64,000 bases of DNA from Parasphingopyxis sp. CP4 (lineage in GTDB: Bacteria > Pseudomonadota > Alphaproteobacteria > Sphingomonadales > Sphingomonadaceae): contig NZ_CP051130.1 of the NCBI RefSeq assembly GCF_013378055.1, forward strand, positions 682,001 to 746,000, written 5' to 3'. Shown here piece by piece: positions 51,777-62,118 of this stretch; position 1 is the first letter of the stretch, and the number at the start of each line of letters is the position of its first letter. The notes below the pieces were generated by a model, which was given only the letters and a program-made list of their open reading frames with translations, made no database searches and was not told where the DNA came from. The position numbers and the translations under genes were made by a program.

Positions 51777-53917
51777 GCACCGTCCGTTCGCTGGTACCGG
51801 ATGGCGCGCTAGCTGCCGCAATTCTGGCGACGCGTGAAGGCGGCTGGAGCGAGGCAATCCGGCTGTGGCGGGATATTTTCCGGACCGGCCTGCATGACTC
51901 ACTGGCCGCGGGTTGCATAGCCGAAGCCGCATGGCATCTCGGCAATACCGGCATTTTCGATCACATGATCGCCCATTGCCCTGACAAGGAAGCATTGCTG
52001 GCCGCGCTCAGCGCGCATGACCGCAGCGATAGCGTTCCGCACAAAGACTGGGCCTTAGGCGACTGGTCCACTCGTATGTCCGAGCAAGTCAGAATGTTCC
52101 AGAATGACCATATCCTCGGGCATCTGTGCCCGGAACATCTTTCAGATCAGGCTATCGCCGGCGATCGCCGCGTTGGCACTTTGGAGCGCCTCAAGGCGCC
52201 GCGCGCGAAAGTGGTTCAGGAGATTGTGACCGAGCATGTTGCAACGAAGGACGCACAGGCGCTCGGTGAGTATGGCAAGACGCTGATTGATCGCGCTGCC
52301 CCACCCGACGCGCTGCATTGGGTGATCCTTGGCATGGCACGACTTGGTGCAGGCTCGGGCGAGAGCGAGTTTGACAGCTTACGCCATGCTTTTGCGACCT
52401 ATCCGCTGCGGGATACGGATCGCCAGCTTGCCGATGCACGCTTGTATCGCGGCCTCGGCTATCCGTATTTGGCCAGATTGATACTTCGCAGAGCGTTAGA
52501 GACGGTTCGGCGCGCGAAAGATCGGGCCAAGATCCGCAGGCGTTTGGCAAAACTGGCGGCCGTGAATGATCGTTGGCTCGATGATCGCGATATCCTGACC
52601 GCGGCCGATTTTGATAGTAAAACGGAAGCACGTGACGCTTTGCTGGCGCTTACCGAACCGCTTGATACCGGTGCCGGCGAACCTCTGATTTCTGCGTTCG
52701 ATTGGTTGCTGGATCGGGTTGTCCTTAATGCCGATCGCTATGAGCCAGAAGACCGGCTGCTAATGGTAGGAAATACATTAGGCTGCGGTGGCATGGAGCG
52801 GATTTTGGCGAGATCCTATCGCCATTTTTCTGATAGTGGCCAGTTTGACCATGTTGACTTGGCCTTGCTGGACTTTGCTGAAGGACAAGCGTCGGCCTTT
52901 TACGCCGGTGAAGCCGGGGTCACTCCCGAAGATGTCCTTGTCCTGAGTGGCGACGGCAGCGCGCGAATGCCTTGTGCGCTCCTACCGGGCAGCTGGAAGA
53001 TACGGGCCCAAAAGCTCTGCGATCATATCGTGGCGACCAAACCTGGCGTCATCCACGCCTGGAATGACCTGACCGGATTATTGGCAGCTTTTGCCGGGTT
53101 GGCTGCTGGCTGTCCGAAGATCATTGTTCATTTTCACCACGCGCCAGGTGTTCCACAATCTGGGCGGGCCGAGCAGATATCGTCCTATCCCGAAATATAT
53201 CGCCGCTTACGCGTCAGGCCTGAGATATCGACAATCTTTTGCGCGGAGGCTGCTGCCCGGGGATATGCCAATTGGTGGCGTGTCGATCAGGATGAACGAT
53301 TTCGCGTGACATATAACGGTTTCGATTGGGACACCCCGACGCAGGACAAGGGTGCCGCAAAGATCGCATTAGGCATTGCGCCCGATGCACCAGTGATTGG
53401 AACTGTGTTCCGCTTCTCTAACGTGAAACAGCCTTTGCTTTGGGCGGAGGCGGCAATTGCCTTTGCGAGAAAACGGCCTGAGGCGTGCTTTCTCATGGTT
53501 GGCGATGGTCAGCTGCAAGATGACGTTGCGCGACGGTTCGATAGTGCCGGAATGACAGACGCTCTCATCATGCCTGGCCGGGTTGAGAATGTGGCCGACT
53601 ACCTTGCCGCAATGGATGTTTTCTGGCTGACGTCGAAAACCGAGGGGCTGCCAAATGTGCTGATCGAAGCGCAATTCACACATGTCCCGGTGATCGCATT
53701 CGACGTTGGTGGGGCGAGCGAAACTTTCTTGCCGGGTGCGTCCGGCATTTTGGTGGAACCGGATAATCTTGCCGCGCTGGCCGAAGAGACGGACGCGTTG
53801 CTGTCAGACTCGACGCGGATTTCGAAAATGGCAGAGGCCGGGCACAACAATGCGGTGCAATCTTTCTCGGCCGATGCGTTTTATGATCGTTTGAGCCGCG
53901 CATATTCTGAAAGCTGA
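51773..53917 (+). CDS. Long glycosyltransferase family 4 protein with helical N-terminal region
   Basis: In this 714-residue protein, the first 320 residues are helical and TPR-like in places. A GT-B enzyme follows, beginning at LLMVGNTLGCGGMERILARSYRHF and ending with VFWLTSKTEGLPNVLIEAQ and VIAFDVGGASETFLPG, the family 4 donor site. The start is the ATG at 51773 overlapping the previous stop (ATGA); an in-frame start at 51737 lies inside the neighbour and is less likely. It has the same general build as the large enzyme on the other strand and is probably part of the same surface-glycan pathway. Confidence 0.82.
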   Translation: MSTVRSLVPDGALAAAILATREGGWSEAIRLWRDIFRTGLHDSLAAGCIAEAAWHLGNTGIFDHMIAHCPDKEALLAALSAHDRSDSVPHKDWALGDWSTRMSEQVRMFQNDHILGHLCPEHLSDQAIAGDRRVGTLERLKAPRAKVVQEIVTEHVATKDAQALGEYGKTLIDRAAPPDALHWVILGMARLGAGSGESEFDSLRHAFATYPLRDTDRQLADARLYRGLGYPYLARLILRRALETVRRAKDRAKIRRRLAKLAAVNDRWLDDRDILTAADFDSKTEARDALLALTEPLDTGAGEPLISAFDWLLDRVVLNADRYEPEDRLLMVGNTLGCGGMERILARSYRHFSDSGQFDHVDLALLDFAEGQASAFYAGEAGVTPEDVLVLSGDGSARMPCALLPGSWKIRAQKLCDHIVATKPGVIHAWNDLTGLLAAFAGLAAGCPKIIVHFHHAPGVPQSGRAEQISSYPEIYRRLRVRPEISTIFCAEAAARGYANWWRVDQDERFRVTYNGFDWDTPTQDKGAAKIALGIAPDAPVIGTVFRFSNVKQPLLWAEAAIAFARKRPEACFLMVGDGQLQDDVARRFDSAGMTDALIMPGRVENVADYLAAMDVFWLTSKTEGLPNVLIEAQFTHVPVIAFDVGGASETFLPGASGILVEPDNLAALAEETDALLSDSTRISKMAEAGHNNAVQSFSADAFYDRLSRAYSES

Positions 53918-53976
53918 TCCCAGCTTTGAGGGGTGACAGCCTTGCCAAGCCCTCTCGACATTGATTGAACATCGGG

Positions 53977-56900
53977 ATGGAAAAAGCTTGGCGTTTCGCG
54001 ATTGATCGCGGCGGGACATTTACCGACGTGGTTGCGATCGCACCCGATGGTCAATTGCATGTCGAAAAGCTGCTTTCTGAAAATCCCGAACAATATGAGG
54101 ACGCAGCCGTTGCAGCCATCCAGCGGTTGCGGACGCGATATGGCGAAGGATCGATTGCCAGTGTCAAAATGGGCACGACCGTTGCAACCAATGCATTACT
54201 TGAGCGCAAAGGTGAGCGCGTTGCACTAGCGGTAACGAGCGGCTTTGGAGACGCATTGCGGATCGGCTATCAGGCGCGCCCGGAGATTTTCGCGCGGCAC
54301 ATCAAGCTTCCCAGCCAGCTCTACGATCATGTGATCGAAGTCGATGAACGCGTGCGCGTGGATGGCATGATCGAGCGCCCGCTCAATGTTAAGGCGGCGC
54401 GGCGAGCGTTCGAAGCCGCTTATGCCGACGGTTTTCGCGCGATCGCCATTCTGCTGATGCATGGTTGGCAGTATCAGGATCATGAGGGGATACTCGCCGA
54501 AATGGCGCGGGAGATCGGTTTTTCACAGGTCTCGGTGAGTCATGAGGTGGCCCCGCTCGTCAAACTTATCGGTCGCGGCGATACGACAGTAGTTGATGCC
54601 TATCTTTCTCCGGTGCTGCGCCGGTATGTGAACAAGGTTGTGGATGGAATTGGGGATGATGTCCGTCTGCAATTCATGCAATCAAACGGCGGACTTGCGG
54701 ATGCCAAAGCGCTTCGCGGGAAGGATGCGATACTGTCCGGCCCCGCCGGTGGCATTGTCGGAATGGCGAAGACGGCCGAGCAGGCGGGCTATGACCATAT
54801 AATCGGATTCGACATGGGTGGCACCTCGACCGACGTCTCGCATTATGCCGGCGAATATGAGCGGACGTTGGAAACTGTTGTTGCAGGCGTTCGTATTCGC
54901 GCGCCGATGCTGCAGATCAATACCGTCGCGGCCGGTGGCGGATCGATATGCCATTTCGACGGTAGCCGCTTCCGCGTTGGCCCGGACAGTGCCGGCGCGG
55001 TTCCCGGGCCGGCCTGTTATCGGCGCGGTGGGCCGTTGACGGTCACTGATTGCAATGTTGCTTTGGGCAAAATCGACCCCGACCATTTTCCGCATGTCTT
55101 CGGACCGAATGGCGATCAGCCGATCGATAGGAACATTGTCGATCAGCGGCTCGCGGAGCTTTCGGCGAAGATCGAAAAGGCAACCGGCAACCGGATGAAA
55201 CCGAAAGAGATCGCGGCCGGTTTCTTGCGGATTGCGGTCGATAATATGGCCAATGCAATCAAGAAGATCTCGATCGCCCGCGGTCATGATGTGACCCGCT
55301 ACATGCTTGCCTGTTTCGGCGGAGCAGGGGGGCAGCATGCCTGTGCTGTTGCCGATGCGTTGGGCATCGATCGGATACAGGTGCATCCCTTAGCGGGGAT
55401 ATTGTCGGCCTATGGCATTGGCCTTGCCGACATAACGGTCCTTCGGGAGGTGACTTTCGGAAATGCTCTGGGCGTAGATTTTGCGTCGGAAATCGCTGAT
55501 CTTGTATCAGAAGCGGAGCAGGCGGTTTGCGATCAGGGGGTGGCGGCTGACGTGATCGAAACGGATCAACGCGTCGCTCTACGCTACGACGGCAGCGACA
55601 GTGTTATCGAGATTGCGTGCGCTGACCCTGAGGCGATGCGCGCCAGTTTCGAAGCATTGCACCGATCGCAATTTGGCTATGCCGACAGCGACGCGGATGT
55701 GATTGTCGAAACGCTAATTGCTGAAGCAGTCGGGCGCGGCGCCGGCGGATTTGCAGATGCGGTTACCGCTCCAGAAAGCGGTGATAGTGCTGGTGAGGCT
55801 GGTGGCGGAACTGCTGTGCAACGCAGCGCAATTGCGCCTGGGACTGTGATCACTGGTCCCGCCATGATCGTCGAAGCAACGGCAACGACCTATGTCGAGC
55901 CGGGATGGCAGTCGGAAGCGGATGCGTTCGGCAACCTGATCCTCACCCGCGCCACGCCGCGCGCCGAACATCATGCGATCGGGACGACAGTCGACCCGGT
56001 AATGCTGGAAATATTCAACAACCTCTTCATGGCGATCGCCGAGGAAATGGGGGTTGCGCTGCAAAGCACGGCGAGCTCAGTGAACATCAAGGAACGGCTC
56101 GATTTTTCCTGTGCGCTGTTCGATCCAACCGGCGCGCTGATCGCCAATGCCCCGCATATTCCGGTGCATCTCGGATCGATGGGCGACAGTATTCGCACAA
56201 TCATTGAGGCGCGGGGCGATGCCATTGATGGACGTGGAATTCACCCCGGTGATGCCTATGTCCTGAACGCACCCTATCGTGGCGGCACGCATCTACCGGA
56301 CATTACTGTGATCGTGCCGGTCTTCCATCCGAGCGAAGATACACCCGCAGCTTTTGTCGCCGCCCGTGGCCATCATGCCGATGTGGGCGGGATAGCGCCC
56401 GGATCCATGCCATCGGATAGCCGAACGATCGACGATGAAGGCGTGTTGCTCGACAATGTGCTGATGGTCGACAAGGGCCAGTTCCTTGAATCGGAGATGC
56501 GCGAGATATTGGGCGCTGGCGCGCATCCGGCGCGTAATCCAGATCGTAATATTTCCGATTTGAAAGCCCAGCTCGCGGCGTGTACGCGCGGTGCTGAAGA
56601 GCTTGTGCGGATTGCGAGGGATTACGGCCGTGATGTCGTCGCTGCCTATATGGATCATGTGCTGGCCAATGCCGAAGAAGCCGTGCGCCGGTTGATCGCA
56701 AAGCTCGACGATGGCGCCTTCACCTATGGCCTGGACAATGGCGCAGAGGTCGCGGTCGCGATCTCGGTCGATCGCGGCAATCGGTCAGCAAAGATCGATT
56801 TTACCGGCACGAGCGAACAGCAACCCAACAATTTCAACGCGCCCTATTCGATTACTCGTGCCGCAACGCTCTATGTCGTGCGCACATTGATCGATGATGC

Positions 56901-57537
56901 AATCCCGATGAATGACGGGTGTTTGCGGCCGATCGAACTGGTTGTGCCCGAAGGATCGATGCTGAATCCACAATATCCGGCGGCCGTTGTCGCGGGCAAT
57001 GTCGAAACCAGCCAGGTTGTAACGGACGCGCTGTTTGCAGCGACGGGCCGTCTTGCGCCGTCTGCTGGGACGATGAACAACTTCACCTTCGGCAATGAGC
57101 GGCATCAATATTATGAGACGATCTCGGGCGGTTCGGGCGCCGGACCAGATCATGACGGCACCAGCGCGGTGCAAACCCATATGACGAACAGTCGACTGAC
57201 CGATCCGGAAATATTGGAAACGCGATTACCCGTATTGCTTGAAAGCTATTCCATTCGACGCGGATCCGGCGGGCAGGGGCGTCACAATGGCGGAGACGGC
57301 ACCGTGAGGCGCGTGCGCTTCCTTGAAGCAATGCATGCCAATATGCTCGCCAACCGCCGCAAAATCCCGCCCAAGGGAATAGCCGGTGGTGGGGATGCAG
57401 CGCCCGGTCACAACATAATCGAACGCAAGGATGGTAGTCGCGAAGAACTGCCAGCCACAGCGTCGAGCGCGCTGGAACCGGGCGATGTCTACATAGTCGA
57501 AACGCCCGGGGGAGGCGGATTTGGGGGAAGCGAATGA
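53977..57537 (+). CDS. ATP-dependent 5-oxoprolinase / hydantoinase (HyuA-HyuB fusion)
   Basis: The 1186 residues combine an N-terminal HyuA-like ATPase half ([10 protein letters not shown] near residue 13; [16 protein letters not shown] near 460) and a C-terminal HyuB half (from about 670: [59 protein letters not shown]). Full-length fusions of this size are typical of eukaryotic-type 5-oxoprolinase, which opens 5-oxoproline to glutamate with ATP; hydantoinases share the fold. I chose the ATG at 53977 because family members start [14 protein letters not shown]; a TTG at 53965 is also in frame. It heads a tightly coupled operon with DUF969/DUF979 membrane proteins. Confidence 0.9.
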   Translation: MEKAWRFAIDRGGTFTDVVAIAPDGQLHVEKLLSENPEQYEDAAVAAIQRLRTRYGEGSIASVKMGTTVATNALLERKGERVALAVTSGFGDALRIGYQARPEIFARHIKLPSQLYDHVIEVDERVRVDGMIERPLNVKAARRAFEAAYADGFRAIAILLMHGWQYQDHEGILAEMAREIGFSQVSVSHEVAPLVKLIGRGDTTVVDAYLSPVLRRYVNKVVDGIGDDVRLQFMQSNGGLADAKALRGKDAILSGPAGGIVGMAKTAEQAGYDHIIGFDMGGTSTDVSHYAGEYERTLETVVAGVRIRAPMLQINTVAAGGGSICHFDGSRFRVGPDSAGAVPGPACYRRGGPLTVTDCNVALGKIDPDHFPHVFGPNGDQPIDRNIVDQRLAELSAKIEKATGNRMKPKEIAAGFLRIAVDNMANAIKKISIARGHDVTRYMLACFGGAGGQHACAVADALGIDRIQVHPLAGILSAYGIGLADITVLREVTFGNALGVDFASEIADLVSEAEQAVCDQGVAADVIETDQRVALRYDGSDSVIEIACADPEAMRASFEALHRSQFGYADSDADVIVETLIAEAVGRGAGGFADAVTAPESGDSAGEAGGGTAVQRSAIAPGTVITGPAMIVEATATTYVEPGWQSEADAFGNLILTRATPRAEHHAIGTTVDPVMLEIFNNLFMAIAEEMGVALQSTASSVNIKERLDFSCALFDPTGALIANAPHIPVHLGSMGDSIRTIIEARGDAIDGRGIHPGDAYVLNAPYRGGTHLPDITVIVPVFHPSEDTPAAFVAARGHHADVGGIAPGSMPSDSRTIDDEGVLLDNVLMVDKGQFLESEMREILGAGAHPARNPDRNISDLKAQLAACTRGAEELVRIARDYGRDVVAAYMDHVLANAEEAVRRLIAKLDDGAFTYGLDNGAEVAVAISVDRGNRSAKIDFTGTSEQQPNNFNAPYSITRAATLYVVRTLIDDAIPMNDGCLRPIELVVPEGSMLNPQYPAAVVAGNVETSQVVTDALFAATGRLAPSAGTMNNFTFGNERHQYYETISGGSGAGPDHDGTSAVQTHMTNSRLTDPEILETRLPVLLESYSIRRGSGGQGRHNGGDGTVRRVRFLEAMHANMLANRRKIPPKGIAGGGDAAPGHNIIERKDGSREELPATASSALEPGDVYIVETPGGGGFGGSE

Positions 57538-58220
57538 GTGAGTATCTGGTGCTGTCCGGCGTCCTGATTGTGATTGTCGGATTTGCCTTGCGGTTGAACC
57601 CGTTATTGGTGGTGACGCTTGCCGCGCTGGCTACAGGGCTTCTCGGCGGGCTTGATTTCGTGGCAGTGATCTCGGCCTTTGGCGCGGCCTTCAATGACAA
57701 TCGCTACATCAGCGTAGTCTGGATCGTCCTGCCGGTGATCGGGCTCTTGGAACGCTATGGCCTGCAGCAACGGGCGCGCAGCCTTATCGAACAGATACGC
57801 AGCGCAACGATGGGGCGACTCCTGCTTCTCTATCTGCTTTTCCGCCAGATTACGGCCGCGCTAGGCCTGACCTCGGTAGCCGGTCATGCACAAACCGTCC
57901 GCCCTTTGGTTGCGCCTATGGCGGAAGCCGCCGCCGAAAAAACCCATGGCGAGCTTGAAGAGGATGAACGCGAACAGGTGCTCGGCATGTCTGCTGCGAC
58001 CGACAATATCGGCCTCTTTTTCGGCGAGGATATTTTCGTAGCAATTGCCTCGATCCTGCTGATCCAGGGTGTCTTCCAAAGCTATGGATATGAGCTGACG
58101 CCGCTGCAATTATCGGTCTGGGCAATCCCGACGGCAATTTGCGCCTTCATCATCCATGGCTCGCGTCTCCTCTGGTTCGATAAACGGCTTGGCCGATCAA
58201 GCGGGAGGGCAGGCCAATGA
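57534..58220 (+). CDS. DUF969 membrane protein (probable carrier subunit)
   Basis: This 228-residue protein has about five hydrophobic segments and the family hallmark [22 protein letters not shown], followed by a highly conserved [17 protein letters not shown] segment. DUF969 and DUF979 are nearly always encoded together and are thought to form a transporter for small carboxylates or cyclic amides. The 4-base ATGA overlap with the oxoprolinase gene points to 5-oxoproline or a related compound as the cargo (inference). The stop overlaps the DUF979 start in ATGA. Confidence 0.88.
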   Translation: MSEYLVLSGVLIVIVGFALRLNPLLVVTLAALATGLLGGLDFVAVISAFGAAFNDNRYISVVWIVLPVIGLLERYGLQQRARSLIEQIRSATMGRLLLLYLLFRQITAALGLTSVAGHAQTVRPLVAPMAEAAAEKTHGELEEDEREQVLGMSAATDNIGLFFGEDIFVAIASILLIQGVFQSYGYELTPLQLSVWAIPTAICAFIIHGSRLLWFDKRLGRSSGRAGQ

Positions 58221-59167
58221 TTACTCTGGACTGGCTCTACATTCTTGCCGGAATCGCATTCTCGCTGTTCTCACTGCTCAGCGCGCTTGATCAAGCCAAT
58301 GGCAAACGGTTCGGAAATGCAGCCTTTTGGGGCCTGCTCGCGATCAGCTTCTTCTTTGGTGGTATGCTGAGTGATTTCGCGAACGGGATTTTGGTGTTGG
58401 TGCTGGTGGGTATCGCCGGGATTGGATGGCTCGGACGCAGCGATCCACCGACGACGAGCCTCGAAGAACGCCTCGGCCTGTCCGAAAAATTCGGCAACCG
58501 CTTGTTTCTTCCAGCACTTATCATTCCGATCACAGCCTTCGCTGGCACGATCCTCTACAACTACACACCGATCGGCGATTCAGGAGTGTTTGAGACTCGA
58601 TGGGTCACGCTGATACTGCTCGGCCTTGGTGTTTTGATCGCGCTAATTGTCTGCGTCGCCTGGCTTCGTCCGCCTTTGCTGGCACCGATTGAAGAGGGGC
58701 GGCGGCTGATGGACTCCATTGGTTGGGCCGCCGTGCTTCCGCAAATGCTGGCGGCGCTAGGTGCCGTGTTTGCCCTGGCTGGTGTGGGCGATGTCATCGG
58801 CGGGATTGCTGGCGGGGTGATACCGGACGGCAATGTCTTTGTGGCCGTGCTGATCTTCTGCCTGGGCATGGCGCTCTTCACGATGATCATGGGCAACGCA
58901 TTCGCTGCATTTCCTGTCATGGCGGCAGCGATTGGCATTCCGTTTCTGGTAATCGAATATGGTGGCAATCCGGCGATTATCGGAGCCATCGGCATGCTGG
59001 CCGGCTTCTGTGGGACATTGATGACGCCGATGGCGGCGAACTTTAACATTGTCCCGGCGGCTTTGCTCGAGCTCAAGAGCCAATATGGTGTTATCCGGAT
59101 GCAGGTGGCGACGGCCATTCCGCTGCTGGCCTGCAACATTCTTCTCATCTACTTTCTGGCATTCTGA
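58217..59167 (+). CDS. DUF979 membrane protein (probable carrier subunit)
   Basis: This 316-residue polytopic protein has about nine hydrophobic segments. Conserved DUF979 features include LFLPALIIPITAFAGTILYNY, the central GDVIGGIAGGVIPDGN loop, and AFAAFPVMAAAIGIPFL with GMLAGFCGTLMTPMAANFN near the C-terminus, which resemble hairpin-forming segments of secondary carriers. With DUF969 it likely makes up one permease. It is flanked by overlaps on both sides (ATGA with DUF969, TGATG with DUF2891). Confidence 0.88.
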   Translation: MITLDWLYILAGIAFSLFSLLSALDQANGKRFGNAAFWGLLAISFFFGGMLSDFANGILVLVLVGIAGIGWLGRSDPPTTSLEERLGLSEKFGNRLFLPALIIPITAFAGTILYNYTPIGDSGVFETRWVTLILLGLGVLIALIVCVAWLRPPLLAPIEEGRRLMDSIGWAAVLPQMLAALGAVFALAGVGDVIGGIAGGVIPDGNVFVAVLIFCLGMALFTMIMGNAFAAFPVMAAAIGIPFLVIEYGGNPAIIGAIGMLAGFCGTLMTPMAANFNIVPAALLELKSQYGVIRMQVATAIPLLACNILLIYFLAF

Positions 59168-60171
59168 TGGATATCGAAAACACCTCCAGCCTCACCGAAG
59201 AGCTTGCCGCCAAGTTCGCGGGCATCGCCTTGGGCCATGTAACGCAACAATATCCGCACAAGCTGGATCATGTTCTCAACGGCCCCGAGGATGCGCAGGA
59301 GCCCAAGGCGCTGCATCCCATCTTCTATGGCAGCTTCGATTGGCACAGCTGCGTTCATGGCTATTGGATGCTGCTGACATTGCGGCGGCTCTATCCCGAT
59401 ACGGCGTTTGCAAGGGAGATCGAAACTCTCGCCGATCGCATGTTGACCGAGGAGAAAGTCGGAGCCGAGCTGGCCTATCTGGAACGCGAATATTCGGGCG
59501 GTTTTGAACGGCCTTATGGATGGGCCTGGCTGTTGGCATTGCACCAGGAAGCTGCTCTCCACACCGACCGCGATTGGGGCGCAAATCTTGAGCCCCTGGC
59601 CCGTGAATTTGGGGCGCGGTTCAAACTTTTCCTGCCGAAACAGGGATATCCAATCCGAACGGGCACCCACTATAACACCGCCTTTGCGCTGGTCCTCGCT
59701 CATGGCTGGGCGGAGACGCATGACACTGATCTGCTCGGTCTGATCCGCGACCGGGCGGGTTACTATTATGGCATGGATCGGGACTGCCAGGCCTGGGAGC
59801 CCGGAGGAGATGAATTTCTCTCATCCGCAATGATCGAGGCGCTGTGTATGCGGATCGTGCTCGGCAAGGATGATTTCGCCGAATGGTTTGCTGCATTCTT
59901 GCCGCGGATCGATATTGGCGAACCGGTGAGCTTGTTCACACCCGCACAGCCAAGCGACCGCAGCGATGGCAAGATTGCGCATCTCGATGGATTCAATCTG
60001 GCACGCGCCTGGTGCTGGCGGGCGATTTCAGACGCCGTCCCGGAACTGGTGGCAGAACAGGTGAAGCAAATTGCCGAACGCCATCTCAATGTCGCGCTAT
60101 CGCACGTTGAAGGCGATTATATGGGCGAACATTGGCTCGCCAGCTTTGCGGTATTGGCGCTCCGGGCCTAG
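59167..60171 (+). CDS. DUF2891 protein
   Basis: This 334-residue soluble protein matches the DUF2891 family by its ordered motifs: HPIFYGSFDWHSCVHGYWMLL, ERPYGWAWLLAL, YPIRTGTHYNTAFAL, WEPGGDEFLSSAMIEA and DGFNLARAWCW, ending with EHWLASFAVLAL. The pattern suggests an alpha/alpha toroid with a conserved His/Trp/Glu-rich cavity, as in many sugar-processing enzymes, but no activity is established. Its start overlaps the DUF979 stop, so it belongs to the oxoprolinase-permease operon. It ends 3 bases before the stop of the convergent ABC-F gene. Confidence 0.88.
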   Translation: MDIENTSSLTEELAAKFAGIALGHVTQQYPHKLDHVLNGPEDAQEPKALHPIFYGSFDWHSCVHGYWMLLTLRRLYPDTAFAREIETLADRMLTEEKVGAELAYLEREYSGGFERPYGWAWLLALHQEAALHTDRDWGANLEPLAREFGARFKLFLPKQGYPIRTGTHYNTAFALVLAHGWAETHDTDLLGLIRDRAGYYYGMDRDCQAWEPGGDEFLSSAMIEALCMRIVLGKDDFAEWFAAFLPRIDIGEPVSLFTPAQPSDRSDGKIAHLDGFNLARAWCWRAISDAVPELVAEQVKQIAERHLNVALSHVEGDYMGEHWLASFAVLALRA

Positions 60172-60174
60172 CGG

Positions 60175-62052
60175 TCAGGAAGCTGTGTTTTCGAGCGCTT
60201 CGGACGCTTGGGTCCAAAGCTCTTCCTGCTCAGCGATTTTCTCGTCGAGCTGAGCGCGTTTCATCATCAACTCGGTCATCGTTGCGGACGCAAGTTCGCC
60301 CTTGGCCTCATCTGGGGCAAACATGGCCTGATCGATGACTGATCGTTCGGTTTCGAACTTTGCGATCAACGCTTCCGCATCCTTGGCGCGCTTGCGCAGG
60401 GCCTGGCTTTGTTTGCGCGCTTCCGCGGCATCGCGCCGCGCCTGTTTGGCATTTTTCCGTGATCCGGCTTTGGCCTCGGCTGCCGGCTCATTCTTGCGCA
60501 GCACCAGATCCGTATAGTCGTCGATCGAGCCGTCAAATTCTTGGGCTGTGCCATCTTCGATGAGGATGAGGCGATCAGCGGTAAGTTCCAGCATATGGCG
60601 GTCATGACTGACGATCACAACCGCGCCGGAATAGTTAGCCAGTGCCTGAATCAACGCCTCTCGTGCATCGACATCAAGATGGTTTGTCGGTTCATCCAGG
60701 ATCAGCAAGTGCGGTGCATCTCGCGTGATCAGAGCCAGTGCCAGCCGGGCGCGTTCACCGCCGGATAGCTTGCGGACTTCGATAGTGGCCTTGTCGCCCG
60801 TAAATCCGAACCGCCCAAGCTGCGCTCGTACCGCGCCGGGTTTTGCATCGGGCATGACACGGGTCATGTGATCGAGTGGCGTATCATCGCCGTCCAGCTC
60901 TTCGACCTGATATTGGGTGAAATAGCCCACCCGGGTTTTGCCATGGATCGCGATCTCACCGTCCATCGGTGACAGCTGCCGGGCGATCAGCCGCGCGAGG
61001 GTCGTCTTGCCGTTACCATTGCGGCCAAGAAAGGCGAGGCGGTCCTCCGGATCGATCCGGAGCGACACGCGCGAGAGCACTGGCGTACCTTCCTCATAGC
61101 CGACCGCCGCATCGTCGAGCACAATCATAGGTGGCTTCATTTCGCCGGGGCTGGGGAAGCCGAATACCAATGTCGGATCTTCAACAGCCGCTTCGACCGG
61201 TGCCATGCGCGCCAGCGCTTTCATGCGGCTTTGCGCCTGTTTTGCGGCGTGCGCTTTGGCACGCCAACGATCCACGAATTTCTGCAGTTTTTCGCGCTCG
61301 GCGACCTGCTTGGCACGAACCGATGCAGCTTGTGCAGCCTGTTCAGCCGCCTGTTTTTCAAACGCATCATAGCCACCGGGGTAGAGCTTCGTCCGCCCAG
61401 CTTTCAGATGGAGAATGTGGTCGACCACATTATTGAGCAGGTCGCGTTCATGGCTGATCACCAGCATCGTACCGCGATAGTCGCGCAGGAAATTCTCGAG
61501 CCACAGTGTCGCCTCAAGGTCGAGATGGTTGGACGGCTCGTCGAGCATCAGCATGTCGGGTGCGGTGAACAAGAGCGCTGCCAATGCGACACGCATCCGC
61601 CAACCACCCGAGAAACTTTCCAGCGGTTGGGCCTGCATCTCTTCATTGAAGCCAAGACCGCCAAGAATGCGCGCAGCACGCGCCGGCTCGGCGTGCGCAT
61701 CCATCGCATTGAGCCGCTCATGAATATCGCTAATCCGTTGCGGGTCGGTTGCGCGGTCTGCTTCGGCAAGAAGATCGGTTCGTTCGGAATTCGCCGCGAG
61801 AACCGTTTGGAGCGGCGATTGCTGGCCAGCCGGTGCTTCCTGCGCGAGATAGCCGATCCGCATGTCTTTCGGCATATCGATCGTGCCATCATCGCATTCG
61901 ATCTGGCCGGTCAACGCGCGCATCAATGTTGATTTGCCCGCGCCATTGCGACCGATCAGGCCGACCTTCGCCCCCGGCGGCAACGCAGCAGTGGCGCCGT
62001 CCAATATGATGGTCCCGCCGAGGCGGACCTTGATGGTGCTGAAATTGATCAT
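60175..62052 (-). CDS. ABC-F family ATPase (YheS/Uup type)
   Basis: This 625-residue protein has two ABC domains in one chain and no membrane segment, as in the ABC-F translation factors that act at the ribosomal E site. Walker A motifs are GRNGAGKST and GRNGNGKTT; signatures are FSGGWRMRVAL and LSGGERARLAL; Walker B motifs are MLMLDEPSNHLD and LLILDEPTNHLD. The inter-domain linker (about 240-300) is charged and helical, and a coiled-coil tail (about 530-620) is present as in YheS and Uup. There is no Shine-Dalgarno; instead a GC hairpin ends 2 bases before the ATG. Confidence 0.9.
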   Translation of the reverse strand: MINFSTIKVRLGGTIILDGATAALPPGAKVGLIGRNGAGKSTLMRALTGQIECDDGTIDMPKDMRIGYLAQEAPAGQQSPLQTVLAANSERTDLLAEADRATDPQRISDIHERLNAMDAHAEPARAARILGGLGFNEEMQAQPLESFSGGWRMRVALAALLFTAPDMLMLDEPSNHLDLEATLWLENFLRDYRGTMLVISHERDLLNNVVDHILHLKAGRTKLYPGGYDAFEKQAAEQAAQAASVRAKQVAEREKLQKFVDRWRAKAHAAKQAQSRMKALARMAPVEAAVEDPTLVFGFPSPGEMKPPMIVLDDAAVGYEEGTPVLSRVSLRIDPEDRLAFLGRNGNGKTTLARLIARQLSPMDGEIAIHGKTRVGYFTQYQVEELDGDDTPLDHMTRVMPDAKPGAVRAQLGRFGFTGDKATIEVRKLSGGERARLALALITRDAPHLLILDEPTNHLDVDAREALIQALANYSGAVVIVSHDRHMLELTADRLILIEDGTAQEFDGSIDDYTDLVLRKNEPAAEAKAGSRKNAKQARRDAAEARKQSQALRKRAKDAEALIAKFETERSVIDQAMFAPDEAKGELASATMTELMMKRAQLDEKIAEQEELWTQASEALENTAS

Positions 62053-62054
62053 GG

Positions 62055-62080
62055 GCGCGCCGCATATAGCGGATGCGCGC
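62055..62080 (-). promoter_or_regulatory. GC-rich hairpin directly before the ABC-F start codon
   Basis: In the mRNA, GCGCG (complement of 62076-62080) pairs with CGCGC (62055-62059), and CCGC pairs with GCGG around a 5-base TATAT loop, with a 3-base bulge: nine G-C pairs in all. Its 3' side ends 2 bases before the ATG, in place of a ribosome-binding site, so it could limit translation. Confidence 0.45.
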
Positions 62081-62118
62081 TGCGACGCCAGATGCTGTGT
62101 TACAATCAGTGCTGAGCG

